Made by a program: the position numbers and the translations under genes. From NCBI RefSeq assembly GCF_038957035.1, contig NZ_CP152412.1, positions 2,972,501 to 3,036,500 on the forward strand: a stretch of 64,000 nucleotides of DNA. Reading direction: 5' to 3'. This document shows, one piece after another, positions 1-8,557 of the stretch. A model generated the notes under the pieces. The model did not search any database and was not told the origin of the DNA. It worked only from the letters and a program-made list of their open reading frames with translations. The DNA is from Bradyrhizobium sp. B097 (GTDB lineage: Bacteria > Pseudomonadota > Alphaproteobacteria > Rhizobiales > Xanthobacteraceae). The stretch's first letter is position 1, and each line of letters starts with the position of its first letter.

Positions 1-2
1 TG

Positions 3-389
3 ATGCGTGGCCGCAGCGCGCCGTCGTTTCCGCGCTTCCTGTCGAAGCGACAGTTCGATTTCAAGCGCTTCAAGCGGTTCACCGTCCTCGTGCGTCCAAT
101 GTTGCAGGCGATCGAGCGCATCAGCCGGCCGCGCTGGGACGCGCGCCGCGACGTGATCGACCGCCTCGTCGGATTGGTGGTGTTTCTCCTCGCCTTCTCG
201 GCAGGCTGGCCGCTGCCTCTGGTCAACGTCATTCCGGGAATGGTGGTCGTCCTGATCGCGGTCGCCTACCTGCAGGAGGACGGCCTGCTGTTGACGATCG
301 CGATGGCGGCGGCGCTGATCTGCCTGCTCGGGCTCGGATGGACGCTCTGGGCGACGTTCGGAGCCGTGATGAGCTGGATGGGGCTTTGA
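3..389 (+). CDS. ExoD-family membrane protein, C-terminal part
   Basis: This is probably the C-terminal portion of an ExoD-type exopolysaccharide-synthesis membrane protein. Two hydrophobic segments lie at residues 55-88 and 95-125, with a PLVNVIPG motif and a following DGLLL, as in the last part of ExoD proteins. Full ExoD proteins are about 200 residues; only 128 are visible and the frame runs to the window edge, so the ATG at 3 is more likely internal than the true start. ExoD affects exopolysaccharide production and nodule invasion in rhizobia, but its biochemical role is unsettled. The family call rests on the hydrophobic pattern and short motifs only. Confidence 0.55.
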   Translation: MRGRSAPSFPRFLSKRQFDFKRFKRFTVLVRPMLQAIERISRPRWDARRDVIDRLVGLVVFLLAFSAGWPLPLVNVIPGMVVVLIAVAYLQEDGLLLTIAMAAALICLLGLGWTLWATFGAVMSWMGL

Positions 390-504
390 CGTTCGACGGC
401 TAGAGCAGTTCGATGTCCCGACTTCAGGGGTCGACATCTCGCGCGGGCTTGATCATGATCTCGCCCGACGTCGCGGCAAACAGCGACGCGAATGGGGAGA
501 ACAC

Positions 505-1716
505 ATGCGTTGCATCACGCTCGCGGCCATCGCCGCGCTTAGCCTTGTTTCCACTTCGGCGGTTCTCGCTGCCGACAAGAAATACGATCCCGGCGCCAGC
601 GATACCGAAATCAAGATCGGGCAGACCATGCCTTACAGCGGTCCGGCTTCGGCGTATGGCACGCAGGGCAGGGCCGAGGCCGCATACTGGAAGATGATCA
701 ACAGCCAGGGCGGAATCAACGGCCGGAAGATCACGCTGCTGAGCATGGACGACGGCTATAGCCCGCCGAAGACGGTGGAGCAGACACGCAAGCTCGTGGA
801 GCAGGATGAGATCCTTGCCAATATCGGCTCACTGGGCACACCGACAAATTCGTCGATCCAAAAATATCTGAACGGCAAGAAGATCCCGCATCTGTTGATC
901 TCCACCGGGGCCTCGAAGTGGAACGATGCGAAGGAATTCCCGTGGACCACGCCGTTCTATCCGCCCTATGCGCAGGAAGCGAAGATCTACGCCAAGTACA
1001 TCGCCAAGGAGCTGCCCAACGCGAAGATCGGCGTGATCTACCAGAACGACGACTTCGGCAAGGACTATCTGAAGGGCTTCAAGGAGGGGCTGGGTGAGAA
1101 GGCCGGTCTCATCGTCAAGGAGCTCAGCTACGAGGTGACCGATCCCACGATCGATTCCCAGATCGTCAATCTGAAAGCCGCGGGCGCCGATGTCCTGATG
1201 ACGATCACGACGCCGAAGTTCGGCGCGCAGGCGATCCGTAAGGTTACCGATCTCGGCTGGAAGCCGACGCACTTCATCGTATCCGTCGCCAGTTCGATCG
1301 GCGGTGTGCTCGAGCCTGCCGGCCTGGAAGCATCCACCGGCCTCATGACGGCGTTGGCGACCAAGGTGGTGGGCGACCCGGCATGGGACACCGACAAGGG
1401 CGTGCAGGATTATCTCGCCTTCATGAAGCAGTGGTATCCGGAAGGCAATCCGATCGATGGCAGCAACCAGATCGGTTATCTGTCCGCGCAGTTCACGGCG
1501 ATCATCCTGAAGAACTGCGGAGACGTGCTGACCCGCGAGAATCTGCTGAAGCAGGCCACCAACCTGAGCAAGGTCTCGCTGCCGCTGTTGCTGCCGGGCA
1601 TCACGGTATCGGTGTCGCCGACGGACTATTCCACCTTCGACACGTTCAAGCTCGCGAAGTTCGACGGCAAGACATGGAAGTTCTTTGGCGAGAACATCAG
1701 CACCGCGTCGCGGTGA
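505..1716 (+). CDS. ABC transporter substrate-binding protein, branched-chain amino acid (LivK) type
   Basis: Periplasmic binding protein of the Peripla_BP_6/LivK family, 403 residues. A signal peptide covers about residues 1-22 (cleavage near VLA/AD). The mature start, with IKIGQTMPYSGPASAYG, is the standard first beta-strand and ligand loop of the family, followed by INGRKI and the VEQDEILANIGSLGT segment. The ATG at 505 has a GGGGAGA ribosome site. Such proteins bind branched-chain amino acids, aromatic acids, amides or urea. No LivHMGF permease or ATPase genes flank it, so it is an orphan binding protein that must borrow a translocator encoded elsewhere. The ligand cannot be read from the sequence. 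Confidence 0.9.
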   Translation: MRCITLAAIAALSLVSTSAVLAADKKYDPGASDTEIKIGQTMPYSGPASAYGTQGRAEAAYWKMINSQGGINGRKITLLSMDDGYSPPKTVEQTRKLVEQDEILANIGSLGTPTNSSIQKYLNGKKIPHLLISTGASKWNDAKEFPWTTPFYPPYAQEAKIYAKYIAKELPNAKIGVIYQNDDFGKDYLKGFKEGLGEKAGLIVKELSYEVTDPTIDSQIVNLKAAGADVLMTITTPKFGAQAIRKVTDLGWKPTHFIVSVASSIGGVLEPAGLEASTGLMTALATKVVGDPAWDTDKGVQDYLAFMKQWYPEGNPIDGSNQIGYLSAQFTAIILKNCGDVLTRENLLKQATNLSKVSLPLLLPGITVSVSPTDYSTFDTFKLAKFDGKTWKFFGENISTASR

Positions 1717-1750
1717 GGACAGGCGAGCGGCGGCCATGCCGGCCGGCATC

Positions 1751-1780
1751 CATGGACGCAGCAAGTTCGCTGCGTCCATG
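1751..1780 (+). terminator. Hairpin terminator after the LivK-type gene
   Basis: A perfect 12-bp stem (1751-1762 with 1769-1780) closes a 6-nt loop 34 nt after the stop of the binding-protein gene. It is followed by CGAAGCGTTT rather than a clean T-run, so it is a plausible but not textbook intrinsic terminator. It also lies between two convergent genes. Confidence 0.55.
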
Positions 1781-1840
1781 CGAAGCGTTTGCCGATGTCG
1801 CCGTGTGGCCCAGGCGGTCAGCGGAACGCCCTAGCTTCTT

Positions 1841-1893
1841 GTTGACGCGTTTCTTCGCGCGAACCGGTATCCACTTCACTCGAAAACGTTCTA
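1841..1893. repeat. Dispersed Bradyrhizobium-type intergenic repeat fragment
   Basis: The stretch containing GCGAACCGGTATCCACTTC followed by CTCGAAAACG resembles a short sequence that I recall as recurring many times in Bradyrhizobium intergenic regions. The recurrence is from memory; only one copy is in this window. It sits between two convergent genes, where such elements are common. Confidence 0.4.
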
Positions 1894-2454
1894 GTGCGGA
1901 TGTCTGGATCGCTTGAGTTCGGCGACTTGAAACTTCCCGGCGGCGGACAGACTGCTGCAAACCCAGTGGGCCCGATTTCGGTACTCGCCCAGGAACACCT
2001 TGGTCTCGAGGCAATCCTCGTAGGATTTGTAGGTGAGGTTGTCTCGGCACGTTGCCGAGAACGGTCCATATGTCTGTCCGCCGCCCGACTCGCTACACCC
2101 AACCCAGGGGTCTTTGCCGTGGGGAACGCTCGACTCGCAACCTCCGTTGCAGTTGCTGGCGACCTTCTCCAGACTGGCAATCCTTCCCAACACTGTATCT
2201 GGCGCAGGCGACGGCGTTCGCGCGCTTGAGGATGACGTGTGACCGGCCGGCGATGTCCGGCGAGCAGCCACTCTGCTGCTTGCGACCTCCTTCGGCCTGA
2301 TAGGCCTTGCCGCCGGCTTCGGCGCGTCGACCGTGATGGAGGGAAGCGGGGCGCTGGAGCCTGTTGCGGTCTGCGACGCAGCAGGGCCGCTCAGCAAGAC
2401 AGTTGACAGGAAAGCTATGGCGGAGGGCGCGACAAACCTTGACGACAATTTCAT
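1891..2454 (-). CDS. Secreted Cys-rich protein of unknown function
   Basis: A 187-residue protein. I chose the ATG at 2454 because it gives a standard signal peptide (MKLSSRF, hydrophobic core, cleavage near PAASQ) and has an AGAGGAC ribosome site; the upstream ATG at 2502 would bury the signal. A Pro/Ser/Ala/Arg-rich linker follows to about residue 95, then a compact domain with six cysteines (NCNGGC, VGC, ATC, EDC, WVC) that could form three disulfides in the periplasm or outside the cell. I do not recognise the family. The linker-plus-Cys-domain layout suggests an exported binding or structural protein, not an obvious enzyme. Confidence 0.65.
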   Translation of the reverse strand: MKLSSRFVAPSAIAFLSTVLLSGPAASQTATGSSAPLPSITVDAPKPAARPIRPKEVASSRVAARRTSPAGHTSSSSARTPSPAPDTVLGRIASLEKVASNCNGGCESSVPHGKDPWVGCSESGGGQTYGPFSATCRDNLTYKSYEDCLETKVFLGEYRNRAHWVCSSLSAAGKFQVAELKRSRHPH

Positions 2455-2727
2455 GACCTTGTCCTCTCGAGGACGGACATGCCGTCCTAATTGCATTGCC
2501 ACGCCGATTCAACTATCCGAAATTCCAGAACTTGGCCACTGAGGGTCAAGAGAATTTCTGCCGATGACCGCCGTTGACATGGTTGCGAGGGACGACGTGG
2601 ACCACGCGCCCGAAGCCGTTGCCGTGTCTGTTATTGGTTCAAGTCGGGCATTGCGGCGGCGCTGCTCGCGGTCGCGCTTTGATCCAGCTGAGACATTCCA
2701 CCTGATCGACATGCGCCGAAGAGGTGA

Positions 2728-2895
2728 TCGAATAGGACGCACTGGGCCGGTGCGCAGATCACGGCGCTCAGCGTGTTCTCGATCGCGGTGATGATGGCGC
2801 TGGGACTCATCGGTCTGCAGGAGCGTCCTTTCGCCGGGGATGTCCGGGTCGAGCCGGGACCTCTTGCAGAACTCGCGAGCATCATCACGCAATGA
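2728..2895 (+). pseudogene. Possible 3' remnant of a bestrophin-like (DUF4239) membrane protein
   Basis: The frame ending at the TGA at 2893-2895 encodes a hydrophobic helix (ITALSVFSIAVMMALGLIG) followed by ERPFAG, VRVEPGPL and a short tail. That order, helix then RPF-G then V-P-PL, is how I recall DUF4239 proteins ending. The frame is closed by a stop at 2725-2727 and no start or N-terminal domain is visible upstream. This is a remnant by inference from motif order, without an alignment. Confidence 0.35.
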
Positions 2896-3297
2896 GGACG
2901 CGGCGGCTTCTTGTCGCCGATGCAGTGCTCGTGCGCGCCGTATGGCGCTGCGCTCGTTCGGAAGTGTGTTGCCTGTTCGACACGACGGGCAACTCAGCAA
3001 AACCTGTCAATATCGTCATAAGAAAATATTCCGCTTGGCGTTTCACCCAACTCAGATGTTCAATACATCCATCTCACCCGATCGAGGGGCGCTTCGCGAT
3101 CGTCACGAACGTGGGTGGAGATGCGGTGGACGCGGATTGCGCAACTGACGAGTGCGCATGAGGCGGACGGCGAAGTCGTGTGGTCCTGACGCCCTAGCGG
3201 CAGGTGTCCTCTCGCAAGATGCGCAAGCGTTTTGCGAAGGCGGTGACAAGCAAGCCCAGTCTCGCCGGGGAGAGCACGAAGTAAGCCGTAGCCCATC

Positions 3298-3406
3298 GCG
3301 CAGGGAAAGCCGGGTTGTTTCCGGTTACACCTGTGGTCCTACCCCCGAGCTTTCTGCCTTATGCTCGGGGCCCATGGGTGCGATCGGCACCCGGCTTTCC
3401 CTGCGC
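3298..3406. repeat. Nested palindromic repeat element (REP/BIME-like)
   Basis: Outer arms 3298-3314 and 3390-3406 are perfect 17-nt inverted copies. An inner pair (3343-3350 with 3363-3370) forms a second perfect 8-bp stem, so the whole element can fold as a nested cruciform. Translations of this sequence on the minus strand (GAGKAGCRSHPWAP) recur as spurious small ORFs in Bradyrhizobium annotations, which identifies it as a dispersed repeat and not a gene. Confidence 0.75.
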
Positions 3407-3496
3407 CCTCTGATTGAAGAGGGCGGAATGAGATGCAAAACTCCGGACAGATGATGTCGCGAGAATGCGAAGCTGCGCCCCCAATACAATTGTCAT

Positions 3497-3589
3497 CGCC
3501 CGGCTCGACCGGGCGATCCAGTACGCCGCGGCCTCTCGGCTCAAGCACCGGCGTCTCTGGAATACTGGATCGCCCGGTCGAGCCGGGCG
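3497..3589. repeat. Palindromic repeat with perfect 27-nt arms
   Basis: Arms 3497-3523 and 3563-3589 are perfect 27-nt inverted copies around a 39-nt centre. Each arm also contains its own smaller palindrome (CGCCCGG...CCGGGCG). It lies 90 nt from the preceding element, making a repeat cluster typical of alphaproteobacterial intergenic mosaics. Confidence 0.75.
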
Positions 3590-3655
3590 ACGACACCGCA
3601 CCGTTTGACATCTTGAATTGCGACCCACCCTAACAATTCTCGCTGTGGAGTATGG

Positions 3656-3675
3656 GTCCCTGCTTTCGCAGGGAC
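3656..3675. repeat. Short REP-like hairpin
   Basis: An 8-bp perfect stem (3656-3663 with 3668-3675) with a 4-nt loop, preceded by GAGTATGG. The pattern GGTCCCTGC-loop-GCAGGGACGAC resembles single-unit REP hairpins in this genus. It is the third palindrome in this gap. Confidence 0.5.
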
Positions 3676-3952
3676 GACATCGGATATGGGCACCAGCATT
3701 CGCGCCCGGCGAACTCGCCATTGCCAAACCTCGTATTGACCGCGCGGCCGTGGCCGGGCACAGCGTGCGGGCGGTGTCAATGAACGGTCGCAAGAGCCGA
3801 AAGGGATACCGCCGCATCGGATTTTGCAGTGCAGCAATGGCGCGATTTAGCCCCTGCTAAAGGGGCAATGGCAATCGTCGTTGCTTGTCTGTAATGGTGC
3901 GACCGGATGTCTCGGAGCCGGTATTCGTGCTCTGCAATACGCGGGAGGAAAC

Positions 3953-4957
3953 ATGCGTAAGTTCATTTTGGCCGCGGCGTCGATCGCCGCTTTGACCTTT
4001 GTCGGGCAGGCCTCGGCGCAGTCGCCGATCGTCATCAAGTTCAGCCACGTGGTGGCCTCGGATACGCCGAAGGGCAAGGCCGCCGACAAGTTCAAGGAAC
4101 TCGCCGAGAAGTACACCGGCGGCAAGGTGAAGGTCGAGGTCTATCCGAACTCGACGCTCTACAAGGACAAGGAAGAGCTCGAGGCGCTGCAGCTCGGCGC
4201 GGTGCAGATGCTGGCGCCGTCGAACTCGAAGTTCGGCCCGATCGGCATCAAGGAATTCGAAGTCTTCGATCTGCCCTACATCCTCCCCGACCTGAAATCG
4301 CTGCGCAAGGTGACCGACGGTCCGCTCGGCGCCCAGCTGCTCAAGAAGCTGGATTCCAAGGGCATGACCGGTCTCGCCTATTGGGACAACGGCTTCAAGC
4401 AGATGAGCGCGAACAAGAAGCTGGTCGCGCCCGCCGACTACAAGGGACTGAAATTCCGCATCCAGTCGTCGAAGGTGCTGGAGGCCCAGTTCCGCGCGCT
4501 TGGTTCGATCCCGCAGGTGATGGCTTTCTCCGACGTCTACCAGGCGCTGCAGACCGGCGTGGTCGACGGCCAGGAGAACACCTGGTCGAACATCTACACC
4601 CAGAAAATGCATGAGGTGCAGAAGTACGCGACCGTCACCAATCACGGCTACATCGGCTATGTCGTGGTCGTGAACAAGAAATTCTGGGACGGCCTGCCGG
4701 CCGACATCCGCGACCAACTCAACAAGGCGATGAAGGAAGCCACCGAGTTCGGCAACAACCAGTCGGCCAAGGAGAACGAAGACGCACTCGCCGAGATCAA
4801 GAAGGCTGGCAAGACCGAGATCATCTCGCTGACGCCGGAGCAGGACGAGGCGATGCGCAAGGCGATGATGCCGGTCTACAAGGACGTCGCCTCGCGCGTC
4901 GGCCAGCCGCTGATCGACGAATTCCTGAAGGAAACCGGCCGCAGCCCGATGAACTAA
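3953..4957 (+). CDS. dctP: TRAP transporter substrate-binding protein
   Basis: Periplasmic receptor of a TRAP transporter, 334 residues. The ATG at 3953 is preceded by GGGAGGAAAC, a strong ribosome site, and opens a clean signal peptide (cleavage near ASA/QSP). DctP hallmarks are present: IKFSHV at the mature start, the FRIQSS stretch whose Arg normally binds the ligand carboxylate, and VYQALQTGVVDGQEN near residue 200. It captures an organic acid for the DctQM permease encoded just downstream, after a 339-nt gap filled by a palindromic repeat. C4-dicarboxylates are the family default, but TRAP ligands vary and the exact substrate is not known from sequence. Confidence 0.93.
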   Translation: MRKFILAAASIAALTFVGQASAQSPIVIKFSHVVASDTPKGKAADKFKELAEKYTGGKVKVEVYPNSTLYKDKEELEALQLGAVQMLAPSNSKFGPIGIKEFEVFDLPYILPDLKSLRKVTDGPLGAQLLKKLDSKGMTGLAYWDNGFKQMSANKKLVAPADYKGLKFRIQSSKVLEAQFRALGSIPQVMAFSDVYQALQTGVVDGQENTWSNIYTQKMHEVQKYATVTNHGYIGYVVVVNKKFWDGLPADIRDQLNKAMKEATEFGNNQSAKENEDALAEIKKAGKTEIISLTPEQDEAMRKAMMPVYKDVASRVGQPLIDEFLKETGRSPMN

Positions 4958-4996
4958 GGCGGATCGCCTAACAGCCGCCGAACAGGCGGTGCGCTC

Positions 4997-5166
4997 CCTC
5001 TCCCGCTTGCGGGGGAGGGTTGGGGTGGGGGCTCTCTCCGCGAGTCACGTTGTGGAGAGAGCCCCCACCCGCATTGCATCTTCGATGCAACGGAGCCGAA
5101 GCTTTGCTTCGGTGTTCTTCAGACGGCCGCCGAAGGCGGCCTACGCTCCCCCGCAAGCGGGAGAGG
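4997..5166. repeat. Large nested palindromic repeat between dctP and dctQ
   Basis: Outer arms 4997-5017 and 5146-5166 are perfect 21-nt inverted copies. Inside, 5023-5039 and 5054-5070 form a perfect 17-bp stem, and two small hairpins (5096-5112 and 5125-5141) fill the right half. It occupies most of the dctP-dctQ gap. In RNA it would be a multi-branched structure able to stabilise the upstream dctP message or attenuate readthrough, which would fit the higher receptor-to-permease ratio usual for TRAP systems; that role is inference. Confidence 0.75.
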
Positions 5167-5296
5167 TGCAAGGAGTTCGCGGATGGATTTCTCAACCGAG
5201 AGCCATCACGCAAATCTAACGAATGCCGCGGCCGCGTGAGGCCGCGGCCTGGGTGCCGTGGCCGGTTGCCGCATCAGGCCATGACAGGGGAGATCA

Positions 5297-5869
5297 ATGC
5301 TGCTGAAAATTCTGGACCGGCTCGAGGAAATCATCATCGCGAGCCTGATGGGCGCTGCGACGCTTCTGACCTTCGTCACGGTCGTGCATCGCTTTCTGGT
5401 CGACGTGCCGGTGCTCTATCCGTATCTGTTCGGCATCAATCTCGCCTGGTCGCAGGAACTGTGCATCTACATGTTCATCTGGATGGCGAAGTTCGGCGCG
5501 GCCTATGGCGTGCGCACCGGCATCCATGTCGGCGTCGATGTGCTGATCAATCGCCTCAATGACCGCTGGCGCAAGATCGTCATCCTGTTCGGGCTGCTCG
5601 GCGGCGCGCTGTTCACCGCCATCGTCGGCACCATGGGCGCCAAGTTCGTCTACGAGCTGATGCACACCGACCAGGTGTCGCCCGACCTCGAAATTCCAAG
5701 CTGGATCGTCTACGCCTGCATTCCGCTCGGCTCCTATCTGATGTCCTTTCGCTTCCTGCAGGTGTGCTGGAATTACATCTGGACCAATGAGCTGCCGCAC
5801 CATGACGCCGCCCATGTCGATGGCGTCGAGACCAGCAAGACCGCGCCGATCGCGCTTGGAGAAGCGTGA
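5297..5869 (+). CDS. dctQ: TRAP transporter small permease
   Basis: A 190-residue inner-membrane protein with four hydrophobic segments, the DctQ layout. The ATG follows AGGGGAGATCA. Residues WSQELCIYMFIWMAKFGAAYGVRTG match the family core motif around helix 2 (W-x-E-E, F-x-G-x3-A-x-R-x-G-x-H-I). DctQ stabilises the large permease and helps dock the receptor. Its stop overlaps the dctM start by one base (TGATG), so translation is coupled. The C-terminal tail is short and polar. Confidence 0.92.
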   Translation: MLLKILDRLEEIIIASLMGAATLLTFVTVVHRFLVDVPVLYPYLFGINLAWSQELCIYMFIWMAKFGAAYGVRTGIHVGVDVLINRLNDRWRKIVILFGLLGGALFTAIVGTMGAKFVYELMHTDQVSPDLEIPSWIVYACIPLGSYLMSFRFLQVCWNYIWTNELPHHDAAHVDGVETSKTAPIALGEA

Positions 5870-7152
5870 TGAGCGCCGCACTTATTTTCGGACTGCTGTT
5901 TGCCCTGATGCTGACGGGCATGCCGATCTCGATTTCGCTCGGCCTGTCGGTGCTCACCTTCCTGTTCACGATGACGGAAGTGCCGATCGAGAGCGTCGGC
6001 CTGAAATTGTTCTCAGGGTTGGACAATTTCGGCATCATGGCGATCCCGTTCTTCATCCTGGCCGGCACCTTCCTGACCCGCGGCGGTGTCGCGCGGCGGA
6101 TGATCGATTTCACGACCTCGCTGGTCGGCCATCTGCCGGGCGGTCTCGGTCTTGCCGGCGTCGCGGCCTGCGCGATGTTCGCGGCGATCTCGGGCTCGAG
6201 CGTCGCCACCGTGGTGGCGATCGGCTCGATCATGATGCCAGCGATGGTCGATCATGGCTATCCGAAGCGGTTCGGCGTCGGCGTGATCTCGACCTCGGGC
6301 GCGCTCGGCATTTTGGTGCCGCCCTCGATCATCCTGGTGCTCTACGGCGTCTCCACCAACACCTCGATCGGCGCGCTGTTCATGGCCGGCATCGTGCCGG
6401 GCATCCTGCTGGCGTTGATGCTGGCCGCGGTGACCTTCTTCGTCGCCCAGCGCAACGGCTATCCGGAGATGCCGAAGGCGACCATCGGCCAGCAGTTCAA
6501 GGCGTTCCGCGAGAGCATCTGGGGCCTGTCGCTGATCGCGATCGTGCTCGGCGGCATCTATGGCGGCATCTTCACGCCGACCGAAGCGGCGGCAGTCGCG
6601 GCGACCTACGCCTTCTTCATCACCGTGTTCGTCTACAAGGAGCTGAAGCTCTCCGAGGTGCCGAAGGTGCTGTTGCAGGCGGCGAGCATGAGCTCGATGC
6701 TGCTCTACATCATCACCAACGCGGTGCTGTTCTCTTTCCTGATGACGCATGAACAGATCCCGCAGGAGATGGCGGCCTGGATCATCGACAAGAACTTCTC
6801 GGTCTGGATGTTCCTGCTCGTGGTCAACGTCATCCTGCTGCTCGCCGGCAACGTGATGGATCCGTCGTCGATCCTCCTGATCATGGCGCCGATCCTGTTT
6901 CCGCTGGCGACCAAGCTCGGCGTGCATCCGGTGCATCTCGGCATCCTGATGATCGTCAACACCGAGGTCGGGCTGTGCCATCCGCCGGTCGGGCTCAACC
7001 TCTACATCGCGAGCAGCATCGCCAAGATGGGCATCAGCGAGATCACGATCTCGGTGCTGCCGTGGCTATGCGCGATGCTGGTGTTCCTCGGCCTGATCAC
7101 CTACGTGCCGGAGATCTCGCTGTGGCTGCCGCGACTGTTGGGAATGATCTAG
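5869..7152 (+). CDS. dctM: TRAP transporter large permease
   Basis: The ion-coupled translocation subunit, 427 residues from the ATG at 5869 (an in-frame GTG precedes it at 5866). GGAGAA lies just upstream, inside dctQ. About twelve membrane helices are visible. Family signatures include GLDNFGIMAIPFFILAG near residue 45, ISGSSVATVVAIG near 105, GALGILVPPSIILVLYG near 145 and the second-half repeat with NVMDPSSILLIMAPI and HPVHLG. DctM normally couples import to a sodium gradient. With dctP and dctQ it makes a complete high-affinity organic acid uptake system. Confidence 0.95.
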   Translation: MSAALIFGLLFALMLTGMPISISLGLSVLTFLFTMTEVPIESVGLKLFSGLDNFGIMAIPFFILAGTFLTRGGVARRMIDFTTSLVGHLPGGLGLAGVAACAMFAAISGSSVATVVAIGSIMMPAMVDHGYPKRFGVGVISTSGALGILVPPSIILVLYGVSTNTSIGALFMAGIVPGILLALMLAAVTFFVAQRNGYPEMPKATIGQQFKAFRESIWGLSLIAIVLGGIYGGIFTPTEAAAVAATYAFFITVFVYKELKLSEVPKVLLQAASMSSMLLYIITNAVLFSFLMTHEQIPQEMAAWIIDKNFSVWMFLLVVNVILLLAGNVMDPSSILLIMAPILFPLATKLGVHPVHLGILMIVNTEVGLCHPPVGLNLYIASSIAKMGISEITISVLPWLCAMLVFLGLITYVPEISLWLPRLLGMI

Positions 7153-7155
7153 CCA

Positions 7156-7204
7156 GCGCATGATCCGGAAAAGTGCGTAGCGGTTTTCCGACAAGATCAT
7201 GCGC
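7156..7204. repeat. Palindromic intergenic repeat (RPE-like) after dctM
   Basis: Arms 7156-7165 and 7195-7204 are perfect 10-nt inverted copies (GCGCATGATC), and an internal pair 7166-7172 with 7184-7190 (CGGAAAA/TTTTCCG) extends the hairpin. The motif GCATGATCCGGAAAAGTG is a sequence I recall as widespread in rhizobial intergenic regions. It begins 4 nt after the dctM stop, so it may also protect the 3' end of the TRAP message. Confidence 0.65.
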
Positions 7205-7367
7205 AAAACAAACAGACGAGAAAACCAAAGCGCGACCTCGCTTTGGATGTTTCTGTCGGGCAATGAAGCGGATTACATCTTGGCAAGAAAGGTCTCTCTG
7301 TCCAATCCGTAAGTTGAAGGCCGCAGCAGGCGGTACCATCCTCAGGCAACCTTCAAAGGAGGTTTGG

Positions 7368-7949
7368 ATGAAGAAAGTTCTGCTCGCCGGCATCGCGGCG
7401 CTCACGATTGCCGGTTCGACCGCGGTCTATGCCCAGCATCGCCCGTGGTTCCATGGCCAGATGCGGATGAGCCAAGAGGACCGGGCCGCCTTCCTCGACG
7501 CGCGCATTGCCGCGGTGCACGCCGGGCTGAAGCTGACCGCCGATCAGGAGAAGCTGTGGCCGCCGGTCGAAACCGCGGTGCGCGACTTCGCCAAGATGCG
7601 GCTCGATCGCGCCAATGCGCGGATGGCCGCGGAGAAGACCGATGCGGACAAGGCCGACAAGCCGGATGATCCGGTCGCGCGTCTCCGCGAGCGCGCCGAC
7701 AACATGGCGGCGACCGCGACGTCGCTGAAGAAGATCGCCGACGCCGCCGACCCGCTCTACAAGACGCTCGACGATAACCAGAAGCGGCGGCTGACCATGC
7801 TCACCCACATGGAAGGGCGCGGCTTCGGCGCCGAGGGCTGGCGCCGCCATCGCCTCGAGCGCGGCATGGACCGCTGGGAGCGCGGCGGCCGCGACCATCA
7901 TTTCGACCGCGATGACGGTCCGGATCAGGAGCGCTCCGGCCGGCCCTGA
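7368..7949 (+). CDS. Spy/CpxP-like periplasmic protein with LTXXQ motif
   Basis: A 193-residue exported protein. The ATG at 7368 has an ideal AAAGGAGG ribosome site and a signal peptide ending near VYAQ; longer upstream starts would bury it. The LTADQEKLWPPVE segment (about residues 53-65) carries the LTxxQ motif of the Spy/CpxP family, and a helical, charged middle (LRERADNMAATATSLKKIAD) follows. The tail is rich in Arg, His, Gly and Asp. Family members are helical periplasmic chaperones or metal/envelope-stress sensors. Many alphaproteobacterial LTxxQ proteins are uncharacterised, so only a general envelope role is supported. A strong terminator follows. Confidence 0.8.
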   Translation: MKKVLLAGIAALTIAGSTAVYAQHRPWFHGQMRMSQEDRAAFLDARIAAVHAGLKLTADQEKLWPPVETAVRDFAKMRLDRANARMAAEKTDADKADKPDDPVARLRERADNMAATATSLKKIADAADPLYKTLDDNQKRRLTMLTHMEGRGFGAEGWRRHRLERGMDRWERGGRDHHFDRDDGPDQERSGRP

Positions 7950-7981
7950 GAGCCAGCCGCCGGCATCCTCGCCAAGCCTAT

Positions 7982-8010
7982 GAAAGGCCGCCGGAATCCG
8001 GCGGCCTTTC
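7982..8010 (+). terminator. Intrinsic terminator after the Spy-like gene
   Basis: A perfect 13-bp stem (7982-7994 with 7998-8010) with a 3-nt AAT loop. It begins with GAAAGG and ends CCTTTC, so it could work in either direction. It separates the Spy-like gene from tRNA-Lys. Confidence 0.75.
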
Positions 8011-8043
8011 GGCCGTCAGAAAGTCGGGAAAAGTTGCGCCAGC

Positions 8044-8073
8044 TTGCTGGACATCGCGGAATCGCTTTGCTAA
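8044..8073 (+). promoter_or_regulatory. Candidate promoter for tRNA-Lys
   Basis: TTGCTG at 8044-8049 and TGCTAA at 8068-8073 are separated by 18 nt and resemble alphaproteobacterial housekeeping sigma boxes. They lie about 40 nt ahead of the tRNA, leaving room for a short 5' leader. The match is suggestive only. Confidence 0.3.
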
Positions 8074-8114
8074 ACGACGGCCTCTCTTGCGAGGGTCATT
8101 TCCGGACAAGTTCC

Positions 8115-8190
<76 letters not shown>

Positions 8191-8557
8191 AAGGAAAATC
8201 CTTATTTTCCAGGACCTTCGCGGAGTGGTCGCCGAGAACAAATGGGTCTCGTGCGACGGTTCTTGTTGAAGGACTGGTGCGGCCAGATTGCTGCGCGACT
8301 TTTCCTTTGCCTGTCGTCCAACCGTGTCGATCAAAGTAGTGCCGACCGCTTGCGGTTGTGCCGCCCAGAAGTTTGGCTGGCAGCGGTCAGGACAGCCGCC
8401 GATCGCAGGGCCCATCGTCGACTGCGCTTTTGTCCCGCCGGGTCCGCATCCGCTTCGGGGCATGTCGGCCATCCGACCCTGCCGACATGAGATTGTTACA
8501 CAGCCTGCCTATCGTTCCCGCCCGACCATGACAGGCTTGTAGAAGCGAGGAGCCGAG
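8191..8557. other. Gap between tRNA-Lys and the signalling cassette
   Basis: 367 nt with no supported gene and no clear repeat. The promoter of the STN/sigma/anti-sigma operon should lie in the last part, but no unambiguous -35/-10 pair stands out. Confidence 0.5.

Larger units (their letters stand above)
2455..3952. other. Long gap: repeats and one gene remnant
   Basis: About 1.5 kb without a convincing intact gene. Open frames here are short, overlap on both strands and lack ribosome sites. The stretch holds a likely remnant of a bestrophin-like (DUF4239) gene near 2728-2895 and three palindromic repeats (3298-3406, 3497-3589, 3656-3675). The dctP promoter must lie in its last few hundred bases, but I could not pick a convincing -35/-10 pair. 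Confidence 0.6.

Noticed and set aside
2509..3000. 163-residue minus-strand frame in the repeat-rich gap
   Set aside because: The translation is Arg/Ser-rich with no motif; it overlaps the plus-strand DUF4239-like remnant, which is the better explanation.
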